Source: Prescottella agglutinans
Lineage (GTDB): Bacteria; Actinomycetota; Actinomycetes; Mycobacteriales; Mycobacteriaceae
Length of the DNA stretch: 64,000 bases
Assembly: GCF_004011865.1 (NCBI RefSeq)
Contig: NZ_RKLP01000012.1
Location: 171,201-235,200 of the forward strand
Direction: 5' to 3'
The notes beneath the pieces were generated by a model that worked only from the letters and a program-made list of their open reading frames with translations, ran no database searches and was not told the DNA's origin. Positions within the stretch are counted from its first letter, which is position 1, and each line of letters starts with the position of its first letter. Of this stretch, positions 15,416 through 23,811 are shown in pieces. Position numbers and translations under genes: made by a program.

Positions 15416-16054
15416 TTACTTCGTTGTGGCCGATGCGTCGGCATCGACCGCAGGGATGACGGCGGTGAACTCCTCGTCGTCACCGGTCGCTGCGGTTGCC
15501 GCCGGTGCGCGTCGTTTGTCGCGGCTCGAGCTGACGAACATGGCCACCGCATAGATCAGGAGACCGCCGACAACCACGACCAGGAGCGCTGACCGCTGTT
15601 TTCCGGTGATGAAGTTGTTGACGTACCCGACGTACGGAACCGAATACCAGACCTTGCCGCGCACCTGTTCGGGCACAACGGGTCTCTCATCGGGCACGGG
15701 GTTCGCGTCGCCCTGCGTGGTGAACCGCAACTCACCCTTCGCCGAGTACTGCACCGAAATGATGCGGTGCGTGACGACATCGGTCTTGCCGGACTCCCAC
15801 TGGTAGGTGATGGCGTCACCGACTCCAAGGGATCCAACGTCCGTCGGCTTGACGACGACGAGTGTTCCCGGCGGATAGGTCGGCTCCATCGAACCCGTCA
15901 ACACGGTGAACGGCGTCGAACCCGTGACCCGAGGAATGACGATCGTCAGTGCCAGGATCCCGACCATCACGATCAACAGCAGCCAGGACACGACAGACTT
16001 GACCCACCACCACACGGTGGTCGGCTGGTCGTCGGGTTCGGCTGTTGCGCTCAC
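15416..16054 (-). CDS. SipW-type signal peptidase I (second of two)
   Basis: A 212-aa protease with a helix WWWVKSVVSWLLLIVMVGIL, catalytic serine block TVLTGSMEPTYPPGTLVV (Ser 55) and DVVTHRIISV with His 96 in place of lysine. It also has FTTQGDANPVPDERPV, the SipW-family block for substrate binding, and a C-terminal helix (about 155-175). The GTG start follows the upstream TGA by one base; a longer in-frame start at 16123 would overlap that gene by 68 bp and is less likely. It differs from the other peptidase by a longer tail and little sequence identity outside the active site, so the two may handle different cargo. Confidence 0.85.
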   Translation of the reverse strand: MSATAEPDDQPTTVWWWVKSVVSWLLLIVMVGILALTIVIPRVTGSTPFTVLTGSMEPTYPPGTLVVVKPTDVGSLGVGDAITYQWESGKTDVVTHRIISVQYSAKGELRFTTQGDANPVPDERPVVPEQVRGKVWYSVPYVGYVNNFITGKQRSALLVVVVGGLLIYAVAMFVSSSRDKRRAPAATAATGDDEEFTAVIPAVDADASATTK

Positions 16055-16055
16055 G

Positions 16056-16601
16056 TCAGACTTGGCTCGCGTCGAACTTGAACTGGGTCGTCGAACTGAC
16101 GCCTGCCCCAGCTCCTGTGCCAACAGTGCCGCGCAGACAGAGCACCTCGGCGGCGTTCGGTTGCACCGTCTGCCATGCTGCGATGCTCGCGCCGTTCATG
16201 TTGCCGGAATACAGCGACGTGCCCGTCGGCGTTCCGGTTGCGGCGCATGCTGCTTCGTTCGCGACCCGCCACACGTCCAGCGTCAGTGGAAGTGTGGTGT
16301 TCGATTGCGTGACGCCGGACAGCCGGTACTTCATCGGCACGTTGCCGGAGTTCTTGACCGTCAACGGGGTCTGCGAGAAGCCGCCCTCGACCAGCCCGGT
16401 CTTGCCGAAGTTGCTGAGGGTGTAGGCAGAACTCGTCGTGCCACCGGACCCGACGCCGATGTCCAGGGTGCCGGCGGTGATGGTTCCGCCAGAGAGGCTC
16501 TCGGTGTCACTCCACAGGGCGCCGGTCTGCTGGGTCGAGAAGAAGATCAGCCCAACGACCGGCACCGCTGCGAGTGCCCACCAACGGTGGTTCTTGGACA
16601 A
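16056..16601 (-). CDS. SipW-dependent-signal exported protein
   Basis: A 181-aa protein with signal SKNHRWWALAAVPVVG then LIFFSTQQTGALWSDTES, the classic SipW-dependent form (ALWSD). The mature part contains GGTITAGTLDIGVGSG, QTPLTVKNSGNVPMKYRLSGV and a pair of cysteines (AACAATG, VLCLRG). The start appears to be TTG 5 nt after the preceding stop, chosen because no ATG or GTG lies before the signal. It is followed directly by a SipW-type peptidase gene. Confidence 0.75.
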   Translation of the reverse strand: MSKNHRWWALAAVPVVGLIFFSTQQTGALWSDTESLSGGTITAGTLDIGVGSGGTTSSAYTLSNFGKTGLVEGGFSQTPLTVKNSGNVPMKYRLSGVTQSNTTLPLTLDVWRVANEAACAATGTPTGTSLYSGNMNGASIAAWQTVQPNAAEVLCLRGTVGTGAGAGVSSTTQFKFDASQV

Positions 16602-16605
16602 GGCT

Positions 16606-17127
16606 CTACTGCTGCTGGAGCTTCAGCTGGACACCGTTCAGAGCTGCGGTTGCGCCCTGCGACGTGGTGCCGTCAGTTGCGCTGTCGAACGTGACCGTGG
16701 TCTCGACGGTCGCGGGACGCGGGCCCGCCTGCGAGGAGATGACGCCAGTGGTGGAGTCGACGCCCGACGCAGTCACGGTGGGCGTGCCCCAGGTCAGGCC
16801 GGTGAACGTGCCTGCGGTGCCCGGCACGAGCGTCAGCTTCGCGTTGAGGTTGTTACCTTCGGCGATGAACTGGGTGGTCGCCTTGTAGACGAGCGTGTCG
16901 CCGGGAACAACCTTGAAGGTCGTCAGGTCGATCTCGTTCCCGGCAGTCGCGGTTCCCTTGTACCAGGTGCCGCTCGTGGTGCCGTCGACGAACTGCAGCT
17001 TGCCTGCGGTGATGGTTCCGCCGGTGAGGTTCTCACTGTCGTTCCACGCGGCGAACGTGCCGGCACCACCGGCGAGGAGCAGAGCCGCTGCGCCGGCTGC
17101 GATGGCGCCCTTGGTCTTCTTGTTCAT
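16606..17127 (-). CDS. Alternate-type-signal exported protein (RER_14450-like family)
   Basis: A 173-aa protein with MNKKTKGAIAAGAAALLLAG and GAGTFAAWNDSENLTGGTIT, an alternate-type signal I recall from a family named after Rhodococcus erythropolis RER_14450. Mature part is beta-rich with DLTTFKVVPGDTLVYKATTQFIA and NAKLTLVPGTAGTFTGL. It resembles the last gene of the operon, which has become a lipoprotein. It is first in the operon, so it is likely the most abundant product. No anchor is present. Confidence 0.8.
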   Translation of the reverse strand: MNKKTKGAIAAGAAALLLAGGAGTFAAWNDSENLTGGTITAGKLQFVDGTTSGTWYKGTATAGNEIDLTTFKVVPGDTLVYKATTQFIAEGNNLNAKLTLVPGTAGTFTGLTWGTPTVTASGVDSTTGVISSQAGPRPATVETTVTFDSATDGTTSQGATAALNGVQLKLQQQ

Positions 17128-17418
17128 GCGGGTGTTCTCGTTTCTTCTAGCCCCGCCTTCGGGGTCGCGACAAGAGTGGTGCGTCGGCACGAGACACCTC
17201 GACCAGTCGAACCTTTGTTTCACGCGAGCATCTGGTCGGCGCTTGTCCGGCGCGGTAAAGCTGGTGGAAGCGTGTCGCAGCCCCCGTGCTGCGCCGAACA
17301 ATTTGTAGCACTTTCGTGACCTGATTGAAGGTAAAACTGGTCAATCGTCCAATAGGAAATTCGTCCCGGATCGGTTCAGTCGCGGGGGTGCGCGCCACCG
17401 CGATCGAAAACGTGCACC
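17128..17418. other. Leader/promoter region of the SipW operon
   Basis: A 291-bp non-coding gap between the stop of the TPP enzyme gene and the start of the operon. It is more A/T-rich than its surroundings in 17290-17370. On the minus strand TTGACC lies near 17340, but no well-spaced -10 was found. No further gene is seen here. Confidence 0.4.
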
Positions 17419-19059
17419 TCAGTGCCCCTTGAACGCTTCCGCCAGCCACCATGCGCCGCCGTCGGAGCTCACCTTCGCGTCGATCAGCAGTGGCCGAATC
17501 CGCGGGCCCACCACCCAATCCCGGACGCCGTCGAGATCGCGCACAGACCGTACCGTGACGGCCTCCGCGCCGTAACCGCGGGCTATCGCGGCGAGGTCGG
17601 TGTCGGGAAACGTGACCGCCGAGTGGTCGGTGCCGGGGGCGTCGAAGTGGTGGACCTCCGCGCCGTACGCGCTGTCGTTGTAGACCACCAGCACCATCGG
17701 CAGTCCCAGTCGGACGACGGTCTCCAATTCGGAGATCCCCATGAGGAATCCGCCGTCGCCCAGCGCCGCGACCGGCAGTCGGTTCGGCTGGGCCAGCGCC
17801 GTCCCGATCGCGGTGGCCAGTCCCAGGCCGATCGACTGGAACGCCTGCGTGAAGCAGAAACCGAATTCGTCCGGCACCGACAGGTACGCGCTCGGGTAGC
17901 CCATGAAGTTGCCCGAGTCCACCGACACCGTCCGCTCCCGGGGCAGGATCGCGTCCAGTTCGCGCGACAGCACCCGCGGGTCGATGGTCTCGTCGGTCGA
18001 CAGGTCGTGGAGGACGACGTCGTTCCAACGACCCTGCGCGGCAATACGAGTCCGCACGTCGTCGGTGCGATAGCCGACGCGCGTCGGCCCGACCGCCTCC
18101 AGCGCGGCCGCCGCGGTCTCGCGGCAGTCGCCCAGCACGCCCAGGTCGATCGGACGGTTCGCGCCCAGTGCCGCATCCTCGACGTCCACCTGCACGACGG
18201 TGGCGTCGGCGCCGATCAGCGAGCCGTGCCGCATCGTCCACATGTTCAGCGCGCAGCCCCAGCCGACGATCAGGTCGGCGTCGGCGATCAATTCCGCGGT
18301 GAGCGGGCACGAGAACCCGCCGGAGATGCCCAGCGAGAACGGATTTCCCTCGAACAAACCATTGGCCACCGCCGACGTCGCGACCAGTGCGCCGGTCCGC
18401 GCCGCCAGCGCGGCGAGCTGCGGCCCGGCGTCCCGGGCGCCGCGACCGGCGACGAACACCGGGCGCTGCGCGCGTTCCAGCAGCGCCACCAGCGAGGTCA
18501 GCGCGTTCGCGTCCGGGCGCACCCGCTGCGCCGGCGGCAGCAAGGGAACGGCCCACGACTCCGGGGCCGGCTGCTCCTGCACGTCCAGCGGCAGGCTCAG
18601 CACCACGGTGCGGCGCTCGCGGACCGCCGTGCGGTACGCGCGGACGGTGTCGGCCACCGCCGACGCCGCCGAATGCACCCGCTCGGCCACGGCACCGACG
18701 CTGCGCGCCAACGCGTCCTGGTCGATCCGGAAGTTCGAGCGCACCGCCGCGCCCGCGGTGTCGGCGGTCAGCACGATCAGCGGGGTGCGGCTCTTGGCGG
18801 CCTCCCCGATTCCCGTCGCCGCGTTGGTCAGCCCACACCCCTGGTGGGTGGTGACGACCGCCGGCAGGCGCGACATGCGGGAGTAGGCGTCGGCCATGGT
18901 GGCCGCCCCGCCCTCGTGCCGCGCCGCGACGAACGGCACCCCGGCCGCGATCAGCGCGCCCGTGACCGCGAAGTTGCCGCTGCCCACCACCCCGAACGCG
19001 TGCCCGACACCGAGGTCGGCGAGTGTGCGGCCGACCAGTTGCGCGACGGTGGCACTCAT
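17419..19059 (-). CDS. Thiamine-pyrophosphate-dependent enzyme (acetolactate synthase/benzoylformate decarboxylase-like)
   Basis: A 546-aa TPP enzyme with the three-domain layout: pyrimidine domain with catalytic Glu 49 in ARHEGGAATMADAYSR, central domain, and C-terminal pyrophosphate domain with GDGGFLMGISELETVVRLG and VVYNDSAYG. Other blocks are GVVGSGNFAVTG and TPLIVLTAD. It starts ATG overlapping the stop of the cyclase gene (ATGA), so the two work together. The exact reaction (ligase, decarboxylase or hydrolase) cannot be told from the sequence; a metal-dependent cyclase partner suggests degradation of a cyclic or keto acid compound. Confidence 0.8.
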   Translation of the reverse strand: MSATVAQLVGRTLADLGVGHAFGVVGSGNFAVTGALIAAGVPFVAARHEGGAATMADAYSRMSRLPAVVTTHQGCGLTNAATGIGEAAKSRTPLIVLTADTAGAAVRSNFRIDQDALARSVGAVAERVHSAASAVADTVRAYRTAVRERRTVVLSLPLDVQEQPAPESWAVPLLPPAQRVRPDANALTSLVALLERAQRPVFVAGRGARDAGPQLAALAARTGALVATSAVANGLFEGNPFSLGISGGFSCPLTAELIADADLIVGWGCALNMWTMRHGSLIGADATVVQVDVEDAALGANRPIDLGVLGDCRETAAAALEAVGPTRVGYRTDDVRTRIAAQGRWNDVVLHDLSTDETIDPRVLSRELDAILPRERTVSVDSGNFMGYPSAYLSVPDEFGFCFTQAFQSIGLGLATAIGTALAQPNRLPVAALGDGGFLMGISELETVVRLGLPMVLVVYNDSAYGAEVHHFDAPGTDHSAVTFPDTDLAAIARGYGAEAVTVRSVRDLDGVRDWVVGPRIRPLLIDAKVSSDGGAWWLAEAFKGH

Positions 19060-19832
19060 GCGTGCTCGACCAGGGCGAACACGCGGGCCGGGCTGCCGGT
19101 GCCGCCGACGATCGGCAGCGGCGACGCCACCAACATCGCACCGAGGGTCGGCAGCTTGTCGACGTTCCGCAGCTGCGTCAGGCCGTACTTGTCGTTGCCG
19201 AGCAGGTAGTAGTGGGCGGGGAACATCGGGTCGAAGCCGCCCGCGATGCCGGCGTCGATGCCGACCGTCTCCACGCCGAGGCCCGTGATGGGGCTCGACT
19301 CGGCCAGCCACTTGGCCGCCGCCACGGACACGCCGGGGGTGTGCGGGCCGTCGGCGTCGGCGTTCGCGAACCGCGCCGGATCGGAACCGCGCTCGGCCCA
19401 CCCGGTGCGCAGGATCAGCCACGCGCCGTCGGGCAGCGGGCCGTTCTCCGCCTCCCACTGCTCGAGGTGCTCCACCTCGAGCACGAAGTCGGGGTTCTGC
19501 TCCACCTCGGCGGTGACGTCGACGACCGCGATCGGGCCGATCAGCCGCTCCGGCGGGATCTGGTCGACGCTGGCGCCGTCCCGCCCGGTGATCCAGTGCG
19601 TCGGCGCATCCAGATGGGTGCCGGTGTGCTCGCCGGTGTGCAGGTTGTTCCACGCCCACGCCGGACCGTCGTCGTCGAAGTTGCTGACGGTCTCCAGTCG
19701 CGCCGGGATGGTGTTCGCGAACGGCTCCGGCAGGTGCAGCACCGGCGTCTCCGCGCTCAGCGGCGCGGTGAGGTCGAGCACCTCGATGCTCTTGGAGCCG
19801 ATCTTGGTGAGCAGGTCGGTCAGCGTCGTCAC
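19056..19832 (-). CDS. Cyclase-family metal-dependent hydrolase (kynurenine formamidase-like fold)
   Basis: A 258-aa protein with the metal motif [11 protein letters not shown] at residues 69-79, opening [14 protein letters not shown], and [12 protein letters not shown] plus TVGIDAG. This is the cyclase superfamily (isatin hydrolase, kynurenine formamidase, polyketide cyclase-like). GTG start 8 nt after AGGAGG. The TPP-enzyme gene downstream overlaps by 4 bp. Substrate unknown; the pair could act on an isatin-, kynurenine- or cyclic acyl-type compound. Confidence 0.85.
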   Translation of the reverse strand: MTTLTDLLTKIGSKSIEVLDLTAPLSAETPVLHLPEPFANTIPARLETVSNFDDDGPAWAWNNLHTGEHTGTHLDAPTHWITGRDGASVDQIPPERLIGPIAVVDVTAEVEQNPDFVLEVEHLEQWEAENGPLPDGAWLILRTGWAERGSDPARFANADADGPHTPGVSVAAAKWLAESSPITGLGVETVGIDAGIAGGFDPMFPAHYYLLGNDKYGLTQLRNVDKLPTLGAMLVASPLPIVGGTGSPARVFALVEHA

Positions 19833-20082
19833 GGTGTGGTCCTCCTGTCGTAGGGATGGTCCAGCACCGGATCGCCGACCATTGCGACGAGTATCGGTCC
19901 CGGGCGAACCGACCGCCTGGTCGGGGCGCCTGCACGCCGGGAAACGAGGATGCCGGGCACCGGTTCCGACGGGTACACTCGGGCATTCACGCGTCCCGCA
20001 CTCCACGTGGGGCGCGTTGTTTTGCATTATCCACGCGCGCGCTCAACGGAGAGCGCGGCAGGCAGATGAGCAGGTGAACGCG

Positions 20083-20496
20083 GTGCCTACCGGCAAGGTG
20101 AAGTGGTACGACGTCGAGAAGGGGTTCGGCTTCCTGTCGCAGGAAGAGGGGGAGGACGTGTACGTCCGCGCGGCCGCGCTGCCCGACGGTGTCGAAGGAC
20201 TCAAGGCCGGCCAGCGCGTCGAGTTCGGCATGGCCGCCGGGCGCCGTGGACCGCAGGCGCTGAGCGTCAAGGTGCTCGACCCGGCGCCGTCGGTGCGCCA
20301 GGGCGGTGCCCGCCGCGATGCCGCCGTGCCGCGCAAGCACACCCCGGACGAGCTGCACGGCATGGTCGAGGACATGATCACGCTGCTCGAGGCGAAGATC
20401 CAGCCCGACCTGCGCAAGGGCAAGTACCCGGACCGCAAGACCGCCCAGCGGATCTCCGAGGTGGTGCGCGCCGTCGCGCGTGAGCTCGACAGCTGA
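20083..20496 (+). CDS. cspB: Cold-shock-domain protein with extended C-terminus
   Basis: A 137-aa protein. The cold-shock domain (about 1-65) has [20 protein letters not shown] and VYVRAAALP with RNP1/RNP2 aromatics (KGFGFL, VYV). The C-terminal part ([43 protein letters not shown]) is an actinobacterial extension, matching mycobacterial Rv0871 (cspB). Start at GTG 20083 because AGGTGA lies 5 nt upstream and the homologue begins PTGKVKW. It binds single-stranded nucleic acid. A strong terminator follows 22 nt after the stop. The 250-bp gap upstream (19833-20082) has no other recognisable feature. Confidence 0.9.
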   Translation: MPTGKVKWYDVEKGFGFLSQEEGEDVYVRAAALPDGVEGLKAGQRVEFGMAAGRRGPQALSVKVLDPAPSVRQGGARRDAAVPRKHTPDELHGMVEDMITLLEAKIQPDLRKGKYPDRKTAQRISEVVRAVARELDS

Positions 20497-20518
20497 GTCG
20501 CCGACCGCACGAACGAGA

Positions 20519-20553
20519 AAGGGAGCCCCCCGGTGTCACCGGGGGGCTCCCTT
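20519..20553. terminator. 16-bp stem terminator
   Basis: A 16-bp stem (AAGGGAGCCCCCCGGT and complement) with a 3-nt loop between the cold-shock gene and the convergent DUF2771 gene, ended by T/A-rich flanks. Confidence 0.85.
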
Positions 20554-20574
20554 CGTTCGTGGTTGCCGCGCTGC

Positions 20575-21075
20575 TTACGACGCGGGCGCGACCACGCCGC
20601 CGCCCGGCAGCGGCATCGTCTGGATCGCCCAGATCGGGGCGAGTCCGCCCTTGGCGGGCAGCTGGATGATCGCGCTGATCAGCTGCTCACCCTCGTTGCC
20701 GGGGACCGTCACCGCGTACGCCTCACCGGGCTTGTAGTCGCGGTAGCCCTCGAAGATCTCGCCGGTCTTGGGGTTGCCGATCTGGACGTTCAGCCGCCAG
20801 TCCGAGTCGGCGACCTCCTTCGGCAGCGACAGCTGCAGCGGGTAGCCCTCGGGGACGTGGAGTTCGACGATCTCGAGCCCGGCGCACTGCAGCGACGGAT
20901 CGCAGAAGCCGGGCTGGACCTCGGCCGACTCCTGGTGCGCGTACGCGGTGATGGTCGGCAGCTTCTCCTTCGACTCACCGACCAGGTAGGCGACGACCCC
21001 GGCGAGACCGGCCGCGACCACCACCACCGCCGCAGCGATCAGCGCAACAATCTTCTTCGTCCGGGCTTCCATCAT
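20575..21075 (-). CDS. DUF2771-type exported or membrane-anchored protein (Rv0875c-like)
   Basis: A 166-aa protein with one N-terminal membrane helix (KKIVALIAAAVVVVAAGLAGV) and an extracytoplasmic beta domain containing GFCDPSLQCAGLEIVELHVPE (probable disulfide), SLPKEVADSDWRLNVQIG, and TVPGNEGEQL. It follows the MFS gene on the same strand with 24 nt between, in the order seen in mycobacteria. Either of two adjacent ATGs may be used. Function unknown. Confidence 0.8.
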   Translation of the reverse strand: MMEARTKKIVALIAAAVVVVAAGLAGVVAYLVGESKEKLPTITAYAHQESAEVQPGFCDPSLQCAGLEIVELHVPEGYPLQLSLPKEVADSDWRLNVQIGNPKTGEIFEGYRDYKPGEAYAVTVPGNEGEQLISAIIQLPAKGGLAPIWAIQTMPLPGGGVVAPAS

Positions 21076-21099
21076 CGATTCCGTTTCTCGCTCGGTGGA

Positions 21100-22842
21100 T
21101 CAGTCGGCACGAGGGCTGTGGCCGACGGTGGTCTCGGGGTTGACGTGCTCCGGGCGCCTGCCGCCCAGGCCCGGGAGCAGGGTTGCTCCGCGGGACGTCA
21201 GGATCGTCTGAACCAAACCGATCGTAAGCACCACCGACACGACGGTGAAACCGATCCACAGTTCGGTGGGCAGCAGGACACCGAGCGCACCGCCGATGAC
21301 CCAGCTCAGCTGGAGGACGGTCTCGGAGCGGCCGAAGCCGGACGCGATGGACTCCTCGGGCAGGTCCTGCTGCAGCGAGGCGTCCAGCGACACCTTCGCC
21401 AGCGCGCTCGCCCCGGACGCGACCAGCGCCGCGAGCGCCGCCGCCAGGAGATTGCCGGTGATGGCCACGAGGATCGCGACGACCGTCACCGCGATCGTGC
21501 AGCGCACCACCACCACCGCCGGGCGCCCCAGTTCGAGGCGGGCACCGGTGGCGTTGCCCGCGAAGTTGCCGATGCCGGCGGCGGCGCCGACGAGACCGAG
21601 CATCGCGGCCTGCATCAGGGCCTCGTGGTTGGTGTTCGCCTTCGCGACGAACGCGATGTACAGCGTCAGGAAGCCGGTCAGCACGCGGATGGTGCCGTTG
21701 CCCCACAGGCCCGTGACCACCACACGCCCGAGCGGTTGACGGCGCTTGGTCGCCTTGCCCTCACCCGCCGCGACGCGCCCCTTCCCGCCGACGTCGATCA
21801 GTTCGGTGGGGGAGTCGTCGCCGTGGAACGTCAGCGTCGCCGGGACCTCGCCCTCGGTGACCTCGACCCACGCCGGGATCCGCATGCTCAGGTAGGCGCC
21901 CAACGCGGTGATCACCGCGGCCAGCCACAGCGCACCCGTCGACCCGGTCACCAGTGCCAGCGCTCCGGCCAGCGCGCCGGCCCCGATGGTGCCGCCGATC
22001 AGGCCGAACACCGTCAGCCGGGAATTGACCCGCACCAGGTCGATCTCGGGTGGCAGCACGCGCGGCGTCACCGCACTCTTGAGCACCGAGAACGACTTAC
22101 TGAGCACCATCATCCCGAGCGCACACGGATACAGCGCCCAGCTGTCGAAGTTGAAGACGAGCACCACCGCCAGCACCGTCCGCAGCGCGAACGACGAGGC
22201 CAGCGCGATCCGTCGGCCCCGCTGCAGTCGGTCGAGGGCCGGCCCGATCAGGGGTGCGATCACCGCGAACGGCGCGATCGTGATCAGCAGGTACAGCGCG
22301 ACCTTGGTCTTGTCCTCGCCCGTGGCCGCCGAGAAGAACAGCGTGTTGGCCAGCGCGACGGCGATCGCGGCGTCGGTCGCGAAGTTCGCCATCACCGCGT
22401 ACGTCAGCGCCGTCAGCCCGGACTTGTCGGCGCCGTCGGCGGTCGCGGCGCGGCGGAACGTCGCGATGCCCTTGTTCGTCAGTTCGCGACTGCGCATGGC
22501 CGCGACCCGCGTGACGGTCAGCTTGCGGGGCATCGGCGGCGGCTTCGGGGCGCCGCTGGTGGCGTCGGTCCCGCGGGCCGCGTCGCCCCCGCCGGTGTCC
22601 GGTTCCGGGATCGGCCGCGTCGGCGGCGCGATGCGCTCGGTGGGCGCCGCCCGCTCGGTGGGTGCGACCCGTTCGGTGGGCGCGGTCCGGTCCACCGGGT
22701 GCAGCGGCGGCAGCGGTGACCGGCGCGCAGCAGCGCGCTGGGACGGCGGGTAGTTGTCGTAACCGGGATGTCGCCGGGACGCGGGATCACGCGGTTGCTG
22801 CCCACGCCCGGAGGCGTCGTGGGGTTCGCGGGGTCCGGTCAC
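21100..22842 (-). CDS. MFS transporter with proline/threonine-rich N-terminal extension (Rv0876c-like)
   Basis: A 580-aa protein. The first about 140 residues are polar and include three near-copies of A-P-T-E-R (RTAPTERVAPTERAAPTERI), then 12 predicted helices follow, e.g. LTYAVMANFATDAAIAVALA, VALYLLITIAPFAVIAPLIG with PALDRLQRGRRIAL, the MFS A-like loop. GTG start with CAGAAT 6 nt upstream (leaderless candidate). The transported substrate cannot be inferred. Cytosolic N-terminal extension is probably disordered. Confidence 0.85.
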   Translation of the reverse strand: MTGPREPHDASGRGQQPRDPASRRHPGYDNYPPSQRAAARRSPLPPLHPVDRTAPTERVAPTERAAPTERIAPPTRPIPEPDTGGGDAARGTDATSGAPKPPPMPRKLTVTRVAAMRSRELTNKGIATFRRAATADGADKSGLTALTYAVMANFATDAAIAVALANTLFFSAATGEDKTKVALYLLITIAPFAVIAPLIGPALDRLQRGRRIALASSFALRTVLAVVLVFNFDSWALYPCALGMMVLSKSFSVLKSAVTPRVLPPEIDLVRVNSRLTVFGLIGGTIGAGALAGALALVTGSTGALWLAAVITALGAYLSMRIPAWVEVTEGEVPATLTFHGDDSPTELIDVGGKGRVAAGEGKATKRRQPLGRVVVTGLWGNGTIRVLTGFLTLYIAFVAKANTNHEALMQAAMLGLVGAAAGIGNFAGNATGARLELGRPAVVVVRCTIAVTVVAILVAITGNLLAAALAALVASGASALAKVSLDASLQQDLPEESIASGFGRSETVLQLSWVIGGALGVLLPTELWIGFTVVSVVLTIGLVQTILTSRGATLLPGLGGRRPEHVNPETTVGHSPRAD

Positions 22843-22932
22843 TCCTCAATTCTGTCCTAGTCGTCGGACAATGCACGACACGGGCGGTCCGTTCCTGCTC
22901 GCCCGGACGTGTCGGATCCGTGCGGGACGCAC

Positions 22933-23751
22933 TCAGGCGACGAAGCGCACCTCGAACATCCGCGGCCACAGCTTGCCGGTGACGAGGAACCGGTCGGTGC
23001 CGGGAATCTGCGCGATTCCGTTGAGGACGTCGATGTCGTCGCGCTCGTCGGCGGGCAGCGCGTCCTTCAGATTGCCGGCGTCGATGCGCCCCACCACGGC
23101 CCCCGTCGCGGGGTCGATCTTCACGATCAGGTCGGTGGTCCACACGTTGGCGTAGACGAAACCGTCGCTGCTGCATTCGAGTTCGTTGAGCCGGTCGAGC
23201 GGTCGGCCGTCGAGCGTGACGTCGACCGACCCGGTCGCGTCGAACGTGGCCGGATCCCGGAACGTCAGGGTGTCCGAGCCGTCGCTCATCACCAGGCGGT
23301 CGGCCTGGGTGCACAGCCCCCAGCCCTCGCCGTCGTACTCGACCTGCCGCTGCGGCGCGAGGGTGTCGCGGTCGCGGGCGAACGCGACGCCGTCCTTCCA
23401 CGTGATCTGCCAGACGGTGTCGCCGACGACGGTGATGCCCTCCCCGAACATCGGCCGCGCCAGGTCGGCGTGCGCGACTTCGGTGCCGGTGTCGACCGAC
23501 GTCGCCCGCACCCAGGACCGGCCGACCCGGCCGGTGCTCTCGTAGAGCGTGCCGTCGGAGATCTCCAGGCCCTGCGTGAACGCGCCCGGGTCGTGCGGCA
23601 GTTCCCGGACGATCTCCGGCTGCAGATGCTCGGCGATCACCGCACCTTCCGGCGGGGCGGTCGAGGTGCTCGAGGAGCAGCCGGCGAGCAGTGCGACGGC
23701 GAGAACGGACACTCCGATCGCGGTGGGTTGCGGGGTGCGACGCCGATTCAC
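22933..23751 (-). CDS. Glutamine cyclotransferase-like lipoprotein
   Basis: A 272-aa lipoprotein: VSVLAVALLAGCSSS gives a lipobox LAGC with Cys about 25. The mature part is the glutaminyl-peptide cyclotransferase beta-propeller: ELPHDPGAFTQGLEISDGTLYESTG, EGITVVGDTVWQITWKDG, YDGEGWGLC, NELECSSDGFVYANVW, LNGIAQIPGTDRFLVTGKLWPRMFEV. These enzymes convert N-terminal glutamine to pyroglutamate on exported peptides. The GTG start has CATGCT 6 nt upstream and no ribosome-binding site, so the message may be leaderless. It is divergent from the DUF3027 gene. Confidence 0.9.
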   Translation of the reverse strand: MNRRRTPQPTAIGVSVLAVALLAGCSSSTSTAPPEGAVIAEHLQPEIVRELPHDPGAFTQGLEISDGTLYESTGRVGRSWVRATSVDTGTEVAHADLARPMFGEGITVVGDTVWQITWKDGVAFARDRDTLAPQRQVEYDGEGWGLCTQADRLVMSDGSDTLTFRDPATFDATGSVDVTLDGRPLDRLNELECSSDGFVYANVWTTDLIVKIDPATGAVVGRIDAGNLKDALPADERDDIDVLNGIAQIPGTDRFLVTGKLWPRMFEVRFVA

Positions 23752-23811
23752 GGGACCAGCATGACAGCCCGCACGCGCACACACGGGACCGAGTGCGGCA
23801 AGATGGACAGC

